Positions 46,320 to 58,929 of a stretch of 64,000 nt of DNA are shown piece by piece. Below the pieces are notes generated by a model. The model was not told the origin of the DNA and made no database searches. It was given only the letters and a program-made list of their open reading frames with translations. Position numbers and translations under genes: made by a program. The DNA is from Schistocephalus solidus (Eukaryota > Platyhelminthes > Cestoda > Diphyllobothriidea > Diphyllobothriidae). The stretch lies in assembly GCA_017591395.1 (NCBI GenBank), contig WEDG01003274.1:44358-108357 (forward strand), given 5' to 3'. The number at the start of each line of letters is the position of its first letter. The stretch's first letter is position 1.

Positions 46320-47940
46320 CAATCTGGGCGAACCACCACTTTCTCTATACGAATGCCATTAACGAAAAACGGAGATAAGGCAGTATACCGCAGCCGTTTA
46401 TTGCATATGTTTTTTACCGAAGAATTGGATGTTAACGAGGTTGAATAACCAACTGAAATTAACCATGCAGTCATGGCAAGCATCAATTTCACAGATGGCG
46501 GTGTGGAGAAACAACGCATTTGACTAAAGGTATATAAATATTCAGGTGCGGAACAATTGCCAGCTAAAGTTCTGTAAGAATATGCCTGCAAACTCTCCGA
46601 ACTGCTCGCGCATATTTTAAATTCGTCCCTTGATTGAGGTAGTCTTCCCTGTGATTGGAAGGTGTCACATATACACCCCATCCACTCGGGTGGGCACGGA
46701 AAAAATAATATAAACTGTCGATCGGTGAGCATAACGTGCATTTTTAACAAGTTTTGGAAAGAATGCTAAAACGAGCAACTAAAAAATTCCCCGAAGAAAA
46801 AAAATTATTCAGCAGTGTGCAACATGTCTTACAACAAAGAGACGCAAGCTTCTTAAATGGCTCTTTTGAATAAAGCAGTGGTTCCAGTCGTTAAATGAAG
46901 GCACACGAATCCGTGTTGTTTACCTTGACTTTAAAAAAGCCTTTTATAGTGTTCCACTTTGTTGGTAACTATACAAGGTTCAAGAATCTGGGATAAAGGA
47001 AACTTGCTGAATTGGGAAGTTTTCTTAATCATCCGATCGCTGTCTATGTGCACTGGTTATGCGAAATCAATGAAATTACCTGTTTCTGGAGCGGGTTCCC
47101 TCGGGATTCTGTGCTCGGGCCATTGTTGTTTTTAATTTATATCCATGATTGCATGAAGCCATATGTGCAGATGACATCAAGGTTTGGCTTGCCATCAGAT
47201 ATTGGAATTGTGAGGAAAAATTGCAGGAATGGTCAGCTCAATGGCTGTAGCTGTTAAACCTTGAAGATTGTGTTGTTCTGCAGGTCACAAGGAAGAGGGC
47301 GACTGTCAATGTAGATTTTCCTTAATACGTTTTAGCGAAAGGTGCTTATCTAATGTAACTTAACATCGAGACCTTCGAATCACCATTTTTACACCCCTGC
47401 AACCCTGTTCTCATAATCTCGGGGTGACTAAAAAGGCAATTCGGGTTCTGTTGTCATTAGAATAACCTTTATCGATATAGCCACGGAGCTATTAAGAAAC
47501 GTGTATGAAGCCTTTAGACGTTCAGAACTGGAATATGGAATCCAGGCATCGCGCCCTTTTTTATATAGGGTTCAGAGAGGGAATACGAAAATCATGGAAT
47601 GCCAAAGTACCTTATCATGTGCGTGCAGACTTCTTGATCCTCATGCATTACCGCTTGAGTACCGACTGGTCCGACAAGTTCTCATACAGACCTAATTGAT
47701 CGTGATGTACCGAAAGAGTGTCCTGCACCTTGACGATTTCTTCGCACTGAGCAGAACAACCAATCTGCGTGGTAACTCCGTTGAACCCCGCACAGCCTTA
47801 TGGCAACTGAAGGTACGTAAATACTCGTGTTCACAGCGAGTTTTCGGTATGTGAAACGGACTTGTGTAGAAAGGCATGCTGGTGGACACGAAAGAAGCGT
47901 TAAAGCAAAAAACGTTACGTTGATTATCATATAAGATAAA
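46320..47940 (+). pseudogene. Old CR1-like LINE RT relic (family G)
   Basis: Degenerate plus-strand reading: RLLHMFFTEELDVNEV, then AEQLPAKVL*EYACKLSELL, AHILNSSLD*GSLPCDWKVS and NCRSVSITCIFNKF. After about 46880 come RIRVVYLDFKKAFYSVP, FPRDSVLGPLLFLIYIHD and ADDIKVW. At 47501-47600 there is VYEAFRRSELEYGIQASRPF. These are RT domains 0 to 5 and the C-terminal block in correct order, with many stops and frameshifts. A minus-strand open frame over 46319-46750 is an antisense shadow of this relic. Confidence 0.75.
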
Positions 47941-48599
47941 AATGCCTACAGATAACGAGTATGCGTATTATTTTACTCTATTGTTTATTCTGCAATGGAT
48001 CTGCGCTTTATTCGGCAACTTCTGAAAAGAATTTTTTAAGTAAATATATATATCTCTTCTGTAAAGTAACACATTTAGTTTACTTGGAATATTCTACTGC
48101 TATTCCAGAAGGTCTTAAAATTTGATACTAAATTCCCTATAATGAGAATGAATTTTTATTTAAATAATATATTGAATTGTTAATTCCAATAAGGTAGTTC
48201 GACACCAAGGCACACACCTAGAGCTCACGTCACCTTCCCGACCTCTCTTGTTCTTTTTCTCGTCCCTTACTTACCCAAAGAAACGATCTCCTGGGGAATC
48301 GGTAACAATGCAGCGCAGAAAACAGAAAACCGCTTGCCATGACTCAATAATTCGATGCTGTGCATTTTTTTAGCGAATTCAAATTACAATACAGAAACGT
48401 TAAGGTGAACATAAAAATTGCGAGAATGGAAATTTCACAAAGACTTACCCAACCAATCGCAACTTGGTTCCAGTTCCTCTAACATCTCAAGTGTTTCTCT
48501 CTACCGCTTATTTTAAATCTATAAATATTCAGAAACTAAGTAGCCAATTTAGTTAACTGCACTCAGTTGAAACGGACAATATTCCAAATTTCTTTGGTG
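47941..48599. other. No gene recognised
   Basis: AT-rich sequence between two LINE relics; nothing was recognised. Confidence 0.35.
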
Positions 48600-49775
48600 A
48601 ACCGCTAAGACGTTTTTCCCATTGCTGAGCCAAATACTATCAATGTTTCTCGAGAAAGGTTTATTTCCTGATTATTGGAAAAATTTGGTTTAATGCAGTA
48701 GTCTTGTCGTCCTAAAATTACAAATATTAAAATACACTGTATTCAGGAACTCTTGCATCTTATATTTTCAACTATTTTCTACTGAAATACATTCCAGATA
48801 TCTTATCTGAAAATTATATGGTTTTGGAGATGGCTTTTGTGTCTCCTTTGCACCTAAATAATAATTTAACGTTTCTTCGGAAATCAACGCTTACCCCCGT
48901 TGGTCGCCTGTACAATCTATTCAATTATTCACTTATTATTCATCTCCATATGCCCTTCATTTCCAAATGCTGACTCTACTTTGCTTCTAGGTGTAGCTTT
49001 ATTTAGAATGACCTGCTAATTGATTAAAAGTTTTCAAATAATCTTCCGGATTTTAACCGAAAACTATACACTTATCATAACAAAGATTAAATTAACAATT
49101 TAAATTCCGCATAGTCTCTGAGCAGCTTTCTCTATGACTCCAAGAAGGACCAATCGGTTATTTTGGAGACCATCTCAAAATTACGTTACCATGAATCCCC
49201 TTCGCTACGAACTAAGGTATCTCCAAAATAATCCCTCACGCAAGACCTCATCAAATATAGGGTCGGATCCGCCCTCACATATTAAAAAACACCTGTTTCA
49301 TTTTCCGTTAGCCATAAGCAGAATTGCATTCAGACTACTGCGATGTCCAAGCCTCATTTTAATAGACCAATCGCATGCAAACTTTTATATTTCAGTGCAC
49401 ATTTTTTGACTTTTTCGTACTTATTTGTCAGGTTGCATTTATCCTTTCATCGCATGCTTAAAAGCAACATACCTTGCTCCTCCATATAACCTCCAAATTT
49501 TTTACGGAAGTTAATGTCACTGTTATGTTATGCGTTAAACATTTTGTTTCATTAAATAATTTACTATTTCTTTTAAAGCCTAAATCACCAGCGGATTTAA
49601 AAAACACTGATCGCTATCCACAGCAATATTCATATGTTGTACATTCTGCTGTATAATTGGCGGCTCACACAAAGTTAAAATGTACACATTGTCATTGTTT
49701 TACCTTAGCCCTAGCTTTGTTTAGATTGTGCACTCAGGAGGATTAAAATAAAAACATTTATTTATTTATTTATAG
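48600..49775 (+). mobile_element. Old LINE relic with family E-like 3' end (H)
   Basis: Near 48630-48690 the reading LLSQILSMFLEKGLFPDYWK matches the RT block preceding the palm, and ILSENYMVLEMAF near 48800 recalls the following domain. The right end carries AATTGGCGGCTCACACAA (49657) and an ATTTATTTATTTAT tail (49759-49773), both features of the family E 3' end. Coding in between is unreadable. Confidence 0.5.
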
Positions 49776-51659
49776 TTCGGTGCTCTTAAAACTGCACCCG
49801 ATTTAACGATGCAAATATTACGTTTAGAGAAGTTTGAAAAATCCTCCATCATTTAACTTAGTTGAACTTAAATAAAAAGCAACCTAGACCACTCACTTGA
49901 TAAGGAGGCTGCCGTTCTGGCTGAATAAACATTTATTCATCTTAAGCTCTCGCTCTCACTCTCTCCTTCTATCTTAATCTCTCTCTCTCGATCCCATTAA
50001 GCTGGTGCCGGAACAACGACCTGGTGGTCCTCCCAATTAAGTACAAAGTTAAACAACACTCGATCCAGTACCTTATCCCTGATTATCAGCACTTTGTACT
50101 TTGATGTTTGCAATATGTCAATCGTCATATCCTACGAGAAAATCTTTGCACTCCCGAAGATATCTCTCTCATCCAATGAGTCAAGCTAACGAATAGTTAG
50201 TTTAAAACTATTCAATCCGTCTTGGTTGTATAAGGAAACTACGGCTGTAACGCGGCACGTTTCGATGGTCGATAGAGCATGGTCTTAAGGAACAATACGT
50301 TTTCGCACAAGTATCAAACTTGCCTTTTCCAAATACTTCTCTTAGTGAAGGAGAGGAATAACTGGTTCAAAAACCGTTCCTTGAAAAGGTTAAGCATAAT
50401 TTAAGCTATAATTTTGAACCTCCTGGAGGTGACTTACGCAACGGATGGCATGCTCAATTTCCATACACTTCTGGTAGTTGATTCTTCAGGTTTTGCTTCA
50501 AGCCCAGCCTCGGATAAACAACAAACGTTTCCATATTTGGCTTCTGTCAGGGCACGCGGAAGGGGCATTCCAGTTGAGCGGGGAAGTTTTATAGAGTAAG
50601 ATTTTCCTCTGCACTATTAGGCTTAAAAGATTTGCGAATCGGATCGACGAGGTGTTTTATTTTCTAAGAATATTAATCCATGCACCACAATTTATTAGAA
50701 AAGTGAATGTTAATAGTTCCAGAGATAGCGGGCTGGTAAGCGCAACTCGTAAATCATGCAGCGGTTAGTATTCTAAGATTAACCAATTTTCTCCTTTATA
50801 TTTTCAGCTGCCCACATTGTCTGACAAAAAGAATACATTTCGTGATTAAATAAACGGAGATAATAATCATATAGGCACCAGAACGATTGTTCTCTTCAAA
50901 AAGCATGATGTTTAGAAACCCTCCTAATTAGAGTAGAAAGCGAACACTGCCATTAAGAAACGGAAAGTCCTAACAGGTGCCGAATCGTGATCGAATAAAC
51001 GCACCAAACCTTTATGACATCCGCATTTGTTTTACAAGGTGTCTGAGATTATTATTTGAGGGTAGTTCAAGAGTGGTGAAACGGAGTTCAGGTGGATAAT
51101 TGCACTATTTATTTGCATAAGAAATCCATTCTGCATATGAATAGTGCAAGTAGGTGCGAAAAAAAACAATACAAATACAAAAGATATTCATAATAGGATT
51201 TCTGCAAATGAGAAATTAGAACAACGGTGCCTTTATACAGTAAAAACACTGTTGCGACTCCACTGCCTTCCAATATTCAAGACAGTCAAAAGGTTTGTAC
51301 AAGGATTTGCCAAGGAATGACTTGGTCAATTGCTTGAAGCTTTAAACAGCTTTTTTCGTCAATGTGAAGATGCATTCGCAGTTTCGTGAAAGCTATGTGA
51401 CTAAGAACTTTCACCCCATCCAACATATCGCGTTCAATGCCCAAATGCACGTAGTTTGCCCTTTGAAAGGGGTATTTATTGCTCGTTCTAGGTGTTGGCA
51501 AAAGTCTTAACGGATCTATGGGCACATCCGCGTGGTACGGTCAAAGCATCTAGAATAATAAATGCAACGGGAAGTGAAAAAAACGTACATTGAAGCAGAA
51601 TTTTGGCAAGCCTGTCAAAAACAGTACCCACCTAACCTGTTTCAGCCTTCGTTGACAAA
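49776..51659. other. No gene recognised
   Basis: Contains a CT-rich stretch at about 49945-49990. Otherwise no domain, tRNA or repeat relation was found. Confidence 0.4.
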
Positions 51660-51854
51660 AATTTGTCTAGACCTCCTAATAATCTACGTAAAAAATGCCT
51701 GCCCATGCAAAACCTCTGGACTAAGCTCGGGCATTTGCCATTTGGGAGATTCTTTTACAACCATGGACGACGGATGTGGAACAGTGTGCTCCTCAGTGAT
51801 GGCTATTCCAATTGCAAATCGTGTTCCCGTAACATCTCCAGTAGATTAGCTTAA
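51660..51854 (+). pseudogene. Possible LINE ORF2 C-terminal scrap
   Basis: The reading LRKKCLPMQNLWTKLGHLPF, GRFFYNHGRRMWNSVLLSD resembles the FF..R....WN.LP..VV motif that ends ORF2 in these LINEs. It is short and isolated. Confidence 0.4.
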
Positions 51855-52339
51855 TATTAAATTCGAAACCAGTGACAAAAGCCACCTTTTCTGGCTATTT
51901 CTGCCAGAGTCAGTCTGTTAGTAGACGTTTAAATCGCATAATACATCTTATCCACATGAAGTTCCTCAAAAGCATCCGCAAATCACGCCATATTAAACAC
52001 TAAAGTATGAAAAATCAAACAAAACAAACTGTGGATTTCGTACGAAAGTCTTTAAAAGGGCGACTACGAATTTTACAAGGAAAAGTAAGGACGCGGCGTA
52101 GAGCATGGTCAAAATGTAAGTGTCCTCCAAATTACCAACTTTAACAAAAAGTTTTATAAAGTCATGCAATACTGACTGCACTTCCTATGAAAATAGGCTT
52201 ACAATATTTTGGAATCTATAAGCTTTATTTGTAATAATTATTTGCAATTCTTACTCTTTATCATGTGCACACACATGCGGTTATTACATTTAACAAACGG
52301 TGAAAATATATGGTTTTGAACAGTTTCAGCCGACATAGC
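51855..52339. other. No gene recognised
   Basis: No feature was recognised before the LINE family C ORF1 frame opens. Confidence 0.4.
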
Positions 52340-53250
52340 CTCTTATAAGGTCTTGCAGATATACATACAAAGGACGGAATCTAAGTCCTTATTCTAGAAC
52401 TCAAGTTTACAGGCAACCACTCCAAAAGGATGCGGCACATGCAGAGGACAGGTCAGTGGTTGATAAACCAGGAAACTACGAGTCCAGTAGGGCCAAACGC
52501 AGGTGTATACGCCAGCAGAAGGCGGATGCAGAACGGCCTGCAAAAGACCAACCAAAACCCTCAGTTTTATCGCGAGACAGAACTTGGAGCACGCCATGTG
52601 ATCAAAAAGGAAGACAACCACTCCAAGAGGAGACTTCTGAAGAAATGGAAGTTGAATTGGACCAAAGGGCAAACGGTAACTTAGAAGAAAATGCTACCAG
52701 CAAAAGGTCCATAGAATCGTTCACAGATCTAGACTTCGAAACCCCTGCTGCTTCTCTGCTTCAGTGCGATGTGACCACGGCCCATGCTCGAGCAAATCGT
52801 AAGCAATATATTGTGATACAGGGTGCACCAGAATCAATGGCTACAGTTGCTGGGGATAAGGTGGAGCACGATCGAGGTCTCGTTCGGCAGTACGCTAAAT
52901 CACTGCTAAGGGGCACTGTATCTGTAAAAATTCTCAAAACATTTATAAAAGGCAATGATAAGCCGCCGAATGGTTCAAGCTCTCGGCCACGACCATTAAA
53001 GGTCATTTGGTACACCGAGGCGCAGGTACAGCTTATGCTGGAAAGAAAGTCGTCCCTACGGACCATGCATGCTGGAGTTTTCTTTCAGCCTGATTATGAA
53101 CCAAAGGAACGCAGGAAAATACAACTTTTGAAAAACGATCTAAACGACCGAAATAACAAAGGTGAAACCGGCCTACAAATAAAAGGCGGAGAAATAGTCC
53201 ACATTGAACAAAATTTTCTTTGGCCGGAAGTAGTCAGGCGGAAAACTTAA
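52340..53250 (+). pseudogene. Family C LINE ORF1 (5'-truncated)
   Basis: The frame is open from just after a stop at 52337-52339 to 53250, with no clear ATG at its start. The N-terminal part is basic and Gln-rich (RRCIRQQKADAERPAKDQPK), followed by an acidic stretch (EEMEVELDQ). The conserved core is RKQYIVIQGAPESMATVAGD and RPRPLKVIWYTEAQVQLML. The C-terminal part FFQPDYEPKERRKIQLLKND with EIVHIEQN resembles other LINE ORF1 RNA-binding proteins (RNA chaperone role inferred). Family B ORF1 has the same core (CIIQGLPES, SPLKVIL). Confidence 0.75.
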
Positions 53251-53279
53251 CCAAGGTCAACAAGCCGGCTCTGGAAGAT

Positions 53280-54120
53280 ACCACAAGCAATAGTGGCCGC
53301 TGCCTCAAAATCTATTATACCAATTGTTAGAGTCTCTTCACTAAACTTGACGAACTCACAAACAATAGTATCTGAGCAGAAACCGCATATAATTGCATTA
53401 GCAGAGACTTGGCTGACCGTAGCAATAGGGATCAGCGAAGTCAGCATTGAAGACTATCAACTGTACCGCTGCGACAGATCTCAACGTAGGGGCGGAGGAG
53501 TGGCACTTTATTTAGCCAATGAAATTTCCTGTTGTCAGAGGGAAATCAAAGACATAACCCTACGACGATATGAAATAATTTCATGCAAAATTAAGATAAG
53601 GCAACATCTAGCACTCATATATGCATTGTTTATCGGCCTCCTGGCTCCAGCGAAAGTGACGACGTAGAACTGCTAAGTTTACTGACGGTTAACTGTAAAC
53701 ATGAAAATCTATTACTCCTGGGTCATTTCAACGCTCCTGGCATCGATTGGATGAGGCCTGGAGTAAAGGACGCAGCAGCACCTTTCAATTATCAACTACT
53801 TCAGTTTTCTTTGGACGAATATCTCATTTAACACATAGATTTCACAACCCAAATGCGAGAAGGCCAAAGATCAAACTGTCTAGATCTCGTTTTTAGTAAA
53901 GAAGAGGGGATCATAAGGGAAGTGAAGTCACAACCGCCACTAGGGTTAAGCGACCACGTTGCTTTTACCTGCGTGTGTTACCTATTGTCTCCAAAATTGC
54001 AAATAAAGACGCACAGAAATATTTGGAAAGCCGATTTTGAAGAAATGAGACGTATGACTTCTGCAGAAAATTGGTTACCCAGTACGAACGATACAAATGA
54101 ATTATGGCAGCATATCTAGG
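53280..54120 (+). pseudogene. Family C LINE AP-endonuclease and linker
   Basis: Motifs: SLNLTNSQTIVSEQKPHIIA, LAETWLTVAIGISEVSIEDY, RSQRRGGGVALYLANE and, after a frameshift near 53630, NLLLLGHFNAPGIDW. Then QRSNCLDLVFSKEEGIIREV, PPLGLSDHVAFTCV and RNIWKADFEEMRRM follow. The GDFN box reads GHFN, losing a catalytic Asp, while SDH is intact. Stops at about 53830 and 54118 and one frameshift interrupt it. Confidence 0.8.
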
Positions 54121-54549
54121 GGACTGTAGAGCGCTTAATTGAAGTCCATTGCCCAATGAAAGTAATAAGACCATGCGCCAGACCTCCATATGTCGACCAG
54201 CCGATAAAAAAGGGCCATGAAGAAGAAACAAAGTTTGTGGAAAAAGTATGAGCATCTTCAAGATTCAACATCACTTGCCAAATATAAAGCGCAACGAAAT
54301 ATATGCCGTAAGATAATACGAAATTCTAGAACTGCCTTTGAGCGTCAACTTACAACACAAGCCACAATATGTGCAAAGAAGTTTGATGGATACATCCGCA
54401 GTCAAAGAAAGCACTGGGACGACATTGCAACGCTAAGGGATAACCTCGGGAACGTAGTAACGGAAGGACAGCGGAAAGTAGAGTTACTGTCAGAGTTTTT
54501 CAGATCGGCGTTTACGATGGAATCCCCCGACGATAATTCGGGAGTAGAA

Positions 54550-55955
54550 GTGGGCTAAAGTTACAGCGGTTATTGAAACTGTTACCTTTTCTGTCGCAGA
54601 CGTAAGACATGTCCTCAGTCACATCACATCAGACAAGTCTCCTGCACCGGATGGGATCCCTGGACGGATACTTAAAGAACTGTCTACCGAGCTATCGGTG
54701 CCTCTTTCAATTCTGTTCGAGCTTTCCATGCGAACAGGGGACTTGCCTTTGCATTGGAAGACGGCTAACATCGTACCGTTATATAAAGGAAGTTAGCAAT
54801 ATGTCTCTAAACAGCTTTCGGCCCATAAGCTCGACTTGCCTTTCCTGCAAAATGATGGAGGTCCTTGTGAAGCAGGCCATACTAAGATTTTGCGATGAAA
54901 GTGACATCATACAAAATTTTCAACATGGCTTTCGGCGAGGGCGCGCCTGCCTTTTAAATTTACTGACTTCAATTGAGGCACGGACAAGTGCTTTACAAGA
55001 GGGCTTCGAAGTGGATGTAGTGTACATCGATTTCCACAAAGCCTTTGACAGCTTGCCCCATCAACGCCTTTTACACAAACTGAGCGTTCTTGGCATCAAG
55101 AGAAAAATTTTGGACTGGATCAGGTCATTTTCAGTCGGTCGAAAACAACGCGTTTGCATCGGGGAGGATAAATCGCACTGGGTTGAAGAAGTTAGTGGGG
55201 TTCCTGAAGGCTCCGTTCTCGGTCCTTTACTCTTCATTATTTATGTAAATGACAGCTTTCAAGAACTGGACTGCGGTAAAATCATGTTCGCCGATGACGT
55301 TAAACTCTGGCAGGTCATTAAGCGCCCAAGCGACCGAGATGCTATACAAAATAATCTTTGCAAACTGCAGACGTGGTCTGAAAGATGGCTGCTGGATTTC
55401 CAAAAGTGGGCCATCCTCCAACTGCATCCAACAAACTACCCTATGCCCCACAGCAGCAGGACATATCACCTAAAAAACATCCAAATTCCCGTAGCATCTA
55501 CGCAAAAAGACCTAGGCATTTGGATACAGAGTAATCTGAAGCCCTCATTACAATCTGTCAAAGCCGCAAATAAAGCCACGGGAGTGCTGCACGCTATCAA
55601 AAGGGCGTTTCTAGCCTTCGAATAATATCTCTTTGGCAGAGTGTACGGCATATTTGTTCGACCACACCTAGAGTATGGCATACAGGCGTGGCGGCCATGG
55701 CTAGCAAAGGACACAGCATGTCTGGAGAAAGTGCAGCGTCGGGCAACAAAGCTAGTAAGAGGTCTAAAAAACCACACTTACATAGATAGACTGGCATGCC
55801 TAAATTTATTCCCTCTGCATTACAGGCAACAAAGAGGGGATCTTATCCTTGTTTACAAGATAATAAACGGTCTTGAGAAAGGATTACGATTTGAAGACAT
55901 GTTTCAGTGGCACCTCTCACCTCACCTCCGTGGGCACACAATGAAGCTGCGCACG
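54550..55955 (+). pseudogene. Family C LINE reverse transcriptase
   Basis: The first block, SDKSPAPDGIPGRILKELST and LPLHWKTANIVPLYKG, is in another frame until about 54795. From there a single frame runs through NSFRPISSTCLSCKMMEVLV, FQHGFRRGRACLLNLLTSIE, VVYIDFHKAFDSLPHQRLL, GVPEGSVLGPLLFIIYVNDS and the catalytic IMFADDVKLW. Then come LGIWIQSNLKPSLQSVKAAN, a single TAA at 55623, YGIFVRPHLEYGIQAWRPW, CLEKVQRRATKLVRGL and RQQRGDLILVYKI to HLRGHTMKL. Only two lesions break the RT. Confidence 0.85.
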
Positions 55956-55956
55956 A

Positions 55957-56965
55957 AAATGGAAAAATGGAATAATCTTCCACTGCAAATTAGGTTTTCG
56001 TCTAAATTAGCTATTTTCAAAACCAAATTACGCAAACATTTAACTTCGGAAGACATGAAGTCCTTATTGTCTGTTTCCTTCCCAAACTTGCTACTTTTGG
56101 ATTTGAAAAAGGTGCTTCTGGTATTTCAGGCAGCTCCCTTTATATTATATTTGTATCTTATTTTATTTCCATCATCCTCTACAGAGTCAATCTTTGCATT
56201 CACTTTTTCTTCCCCTCCTTTAAATCTAGAATTGCCAACTCTTGACAACCTTGAAACTTTCCTTCGAATTTGCAACCCTGACGATAGTCTCCAGGTTCTT
56301 TTGATGATCGAGCATTGCCAACTCTTTGACAACCTTGCTACATTCCTCCGAATTTGCCACCCTGACGATCGTCTCCAGGATCTGTTGATGATCGAGGCGG
56401 GTTCTGATGGATTTGCCTCTTTGATTTTTGGACTATGAAGTCGACAAGGTCACATCTCGATGATGATCTCATGACCTCTACTGTCCCCTATTCGTTTTGA
56501 CCCTGGTGTCCACGATGAGTTCGTCCTCTCTCACCTCCACCGGTGGTTACATACAGTAGCTCTGATTGATATATTATCTCTCACACAACAAGGAGCGTTT
56601 CGAACCCTCATACTTTGTCAGCAACATCACAGTTCTATCCCATTGCATCTAGCCATTAATTTTTTAGTGAAGCAGTTTTTTTCTCCTACTTTTTTTTAAA
56701 TTGGCGGCTCGCCGAACTCCGCCTCCGATAAACCGTAGGATTTTATTTACTTGCATCTTTTCTAGTTAACCGTAAATGTCAAAGACTGTTGACTATTCTT
56801 TTTAAAAAATGGCTAATCGTTCTGAATTGGACATGCCTACAATTCTGTTCATTTATGCTCACATAGTGCCGCAATTATCCACTTTGTATTTATTTATACC
56901 GCGATACTAAGTTTTAAATGACAGGGCTCTCTAAGCCTTAAATATGCAATTTATTTATTTATTTA
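55957..56965 (+). mobile_element. LINE family E tail, copy in duplication 2
   Basis: Starts EKWNNLPLQIRFSSKLAIFK, matching family E (44034 on), and runs to an ATTTATTTATTTA tail near 56962. The family C frame reads on through the junction to a stop at 56436-56438. The CCTGACGATAGTCTCCAGG segment is tandemly duplicated inside it (about 56230-56390). Confidence 0.85.
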
Positions 56966-58091
56966 AATAACTCTTCATCACTTGTATTTCCTTATCCTTT
57001 ATTTGGAGCCATTTTTCCCCCTGTTCGGTCCTCCACTTCAGTTCGTTTCTCAACATCTTCAATTTTTGCCATTTCATCGGTTCATAATCTCTATGAAAAA
57101 AGCATACTGGTATGAGCTACGTAGAGCCATTTTATGTTCTTGGAGATGTGAAGCCTCTATATCATTTTCAAGAATGATTTTAAGAGTCCTCGGTGATGAT
57201 TGTTTATGTGAAACACCCGCTTTCCTTAAACGGCATTCGCCATCTTGAAGAATGACATTTGCAAATGCTCTGAAAAGACTTATGTCATGTTCTTACCTTT
57301 CCTCTGCAATCAGAGAAGTAAACTCGGGAGTCCCTTTAATAACGAGGTTGCAATTTCGCTCGAAGTGTCTGTTTGACGACCTGATGCTCTAATTTGTTGA
57401 AAGGATATCAGTATCAGGAAGAATTTGACTCTGGTCGACGAGGATATTTGCGTCAGTACTAATAATGATTCCCAAAGTAAATGGCAAACCCATTTTGAGA
57501 ACTTTGACAATTTGTCTTGCAGATTCGGGATGAATGAGATTTGTTCGTGCAGGCTATTGAAATTGAGCTTTCAAACGTCACTCTTCGTTGTTACATGCAG
57601 CAACGATGCAGCATATGTTTGTGTATTCAGGGCATTACTGCTTCTGTCTGAGCAGTATGGCAGTAGTTAGGTGCATGTGCTGGTTTTATTTCACTTTAGA
57701 AGGAAGAAAATGTCTATTAATTTATTGAACTCGGTAGAAACAATATCGTTTAGCTGTATATTATGTATGCTTGAGGAAACTATATTTTCATGCGTAATTT
57801 CTTTTGATAGAATTCTTGTTCTTACGGGTGTTCTTTTACCGGATGAACAATTAAGCGCCTCATTTAGATTGACCCTTTCTAGTTTTTAAGTTACATATCT
57901 ATTTCTCCATCAATATCAATTGCTGCAGGAGACATAAACACTTTATACACTTTTCATCCTCGTAAGTGAAATATATTAGTGTTATCCGGCTTTTTGCCCG
58001 CTTGGCAGAAGGAAAAATAGAAGACGAATAACTGTCAGTGCCATGATTTTCTGTTTGTATACCATTTTGTTTTTCAACTTTCCTTGAGAAT

Positions 58092-58158
58092 GTGCTGGAG
58101 TGGTTAGGTGCGTCGATACATGCTTCTTCAACCAGGGTTCGCCTCCTGGCCCCAGCAA
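58092..58158 (+). repeat. tRNA-like relic, duplication copy 2
   Basis: Duplicate of 21839-21905 with few changes (B box AGGGTTCGCCTCCT). It shows the same 7-bp acceptor-like pairing, now with a worse last position. Confidence 0.55.
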
Positions 58159-58814
58159 AATCTTTCTACGGCGAAGATGAATCGTTAACGTCTGTGTTTT
58201 CCATACCTCTTAAGATTAAATGCGAATGCTTTTTATTTATTAATCTTCTCAAATAAACGGGCTAGGTTATAAGTATATTCAGCATTCAGACTTCTAAGAA
58301 GCATGCAAGGACTCGACATTTGTTATGACTTCTCATTCCCGATTGAGAGCTGATTAAAGCAGCACAAAGCTGGCGTGAATTTTGGAATCAGGGAAATGTT
58401 TAAGCTTGTTTTTCTCGTAGGGGTTACCTCTGAGGACTTTTGTTCGACTAGGGCAGCTCTCCAAATAGAGCAACCTGCCGGAAATCTTGGCTTTGCCTAC
58501 ACAACCTACCAGTTTAATCCAGGCTCTGACTGCTCGTCAGGCTTTCTGAGGAGTATCTACAAAACAGGCTGAGTCGTTTATTACCCATATTCTGTCCAAC
58601 TGATTGTGAAATTTATATCGAGTAACACGTTATAACAAATACTTTTAACAACTTCAACTAGCAGACGTAGTTACGCACGTTCAAGGGATTTCATTAATTT
58701 GCAAAAAAATATGGAGTAGATAATTTGTATACTGCTAGTGTAAGACCGCTGGTTGTTTAAACCTACACCGAGCCACCCGTTAATTCTTAAGTCACCACAC
58801 AATAATTAAAAAAA

Positions 58815-58890
58815 CCGGAATAGAACCCGCGAACACCAACGCGATGGCGACGCTTTCTCACCACTAAATTACCTCATCACGGTGGCGGGC
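58815..58890 (-). repeat. tRNA-Gly-like relic, duplication copy 2
   Basis: Duplicate of 22549-22622, better preserved in the D-arm: the minus strand reads GTAATTTAGTGGTGAGAAAG, then an anticodon-like loop TCGCCAT in a partial stem, and a B-box-like GCGGGTTCTATTCC. The B box departs from consensus, so I call it a relic or SINE head. Confidence 0.5.
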
Positions 58891-58929
58891 ACTCTCTCAA
58901 TTTAATATGCACGCTATTGCGACACTGCC

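Larger units (their letters stand above)
52340..55955 (+). mobile_element. CR1-like LINE family C (3' end replaced)
   Basis: ORF1 (open from about 52340 to 53250) is followed by ORF2 with endonuclease (53280-54120), linker and RT (54550-55955). The element's own C-terminal end and 3' untranslated region are missing. At 55956 it passes without a frame break into the tail of LINE family E, which is also the left edge of the large duplication. Few lesions are present, so it is among the younger copies here. Confidence 0.85.

Noticed and set aside
46319..46750. 143-codon minus-strand open frame
   Set aside because: It is antisense to a legible plus-strand LINE RT relic (CDWKVS, FFTEELDV), so it is a shadow.
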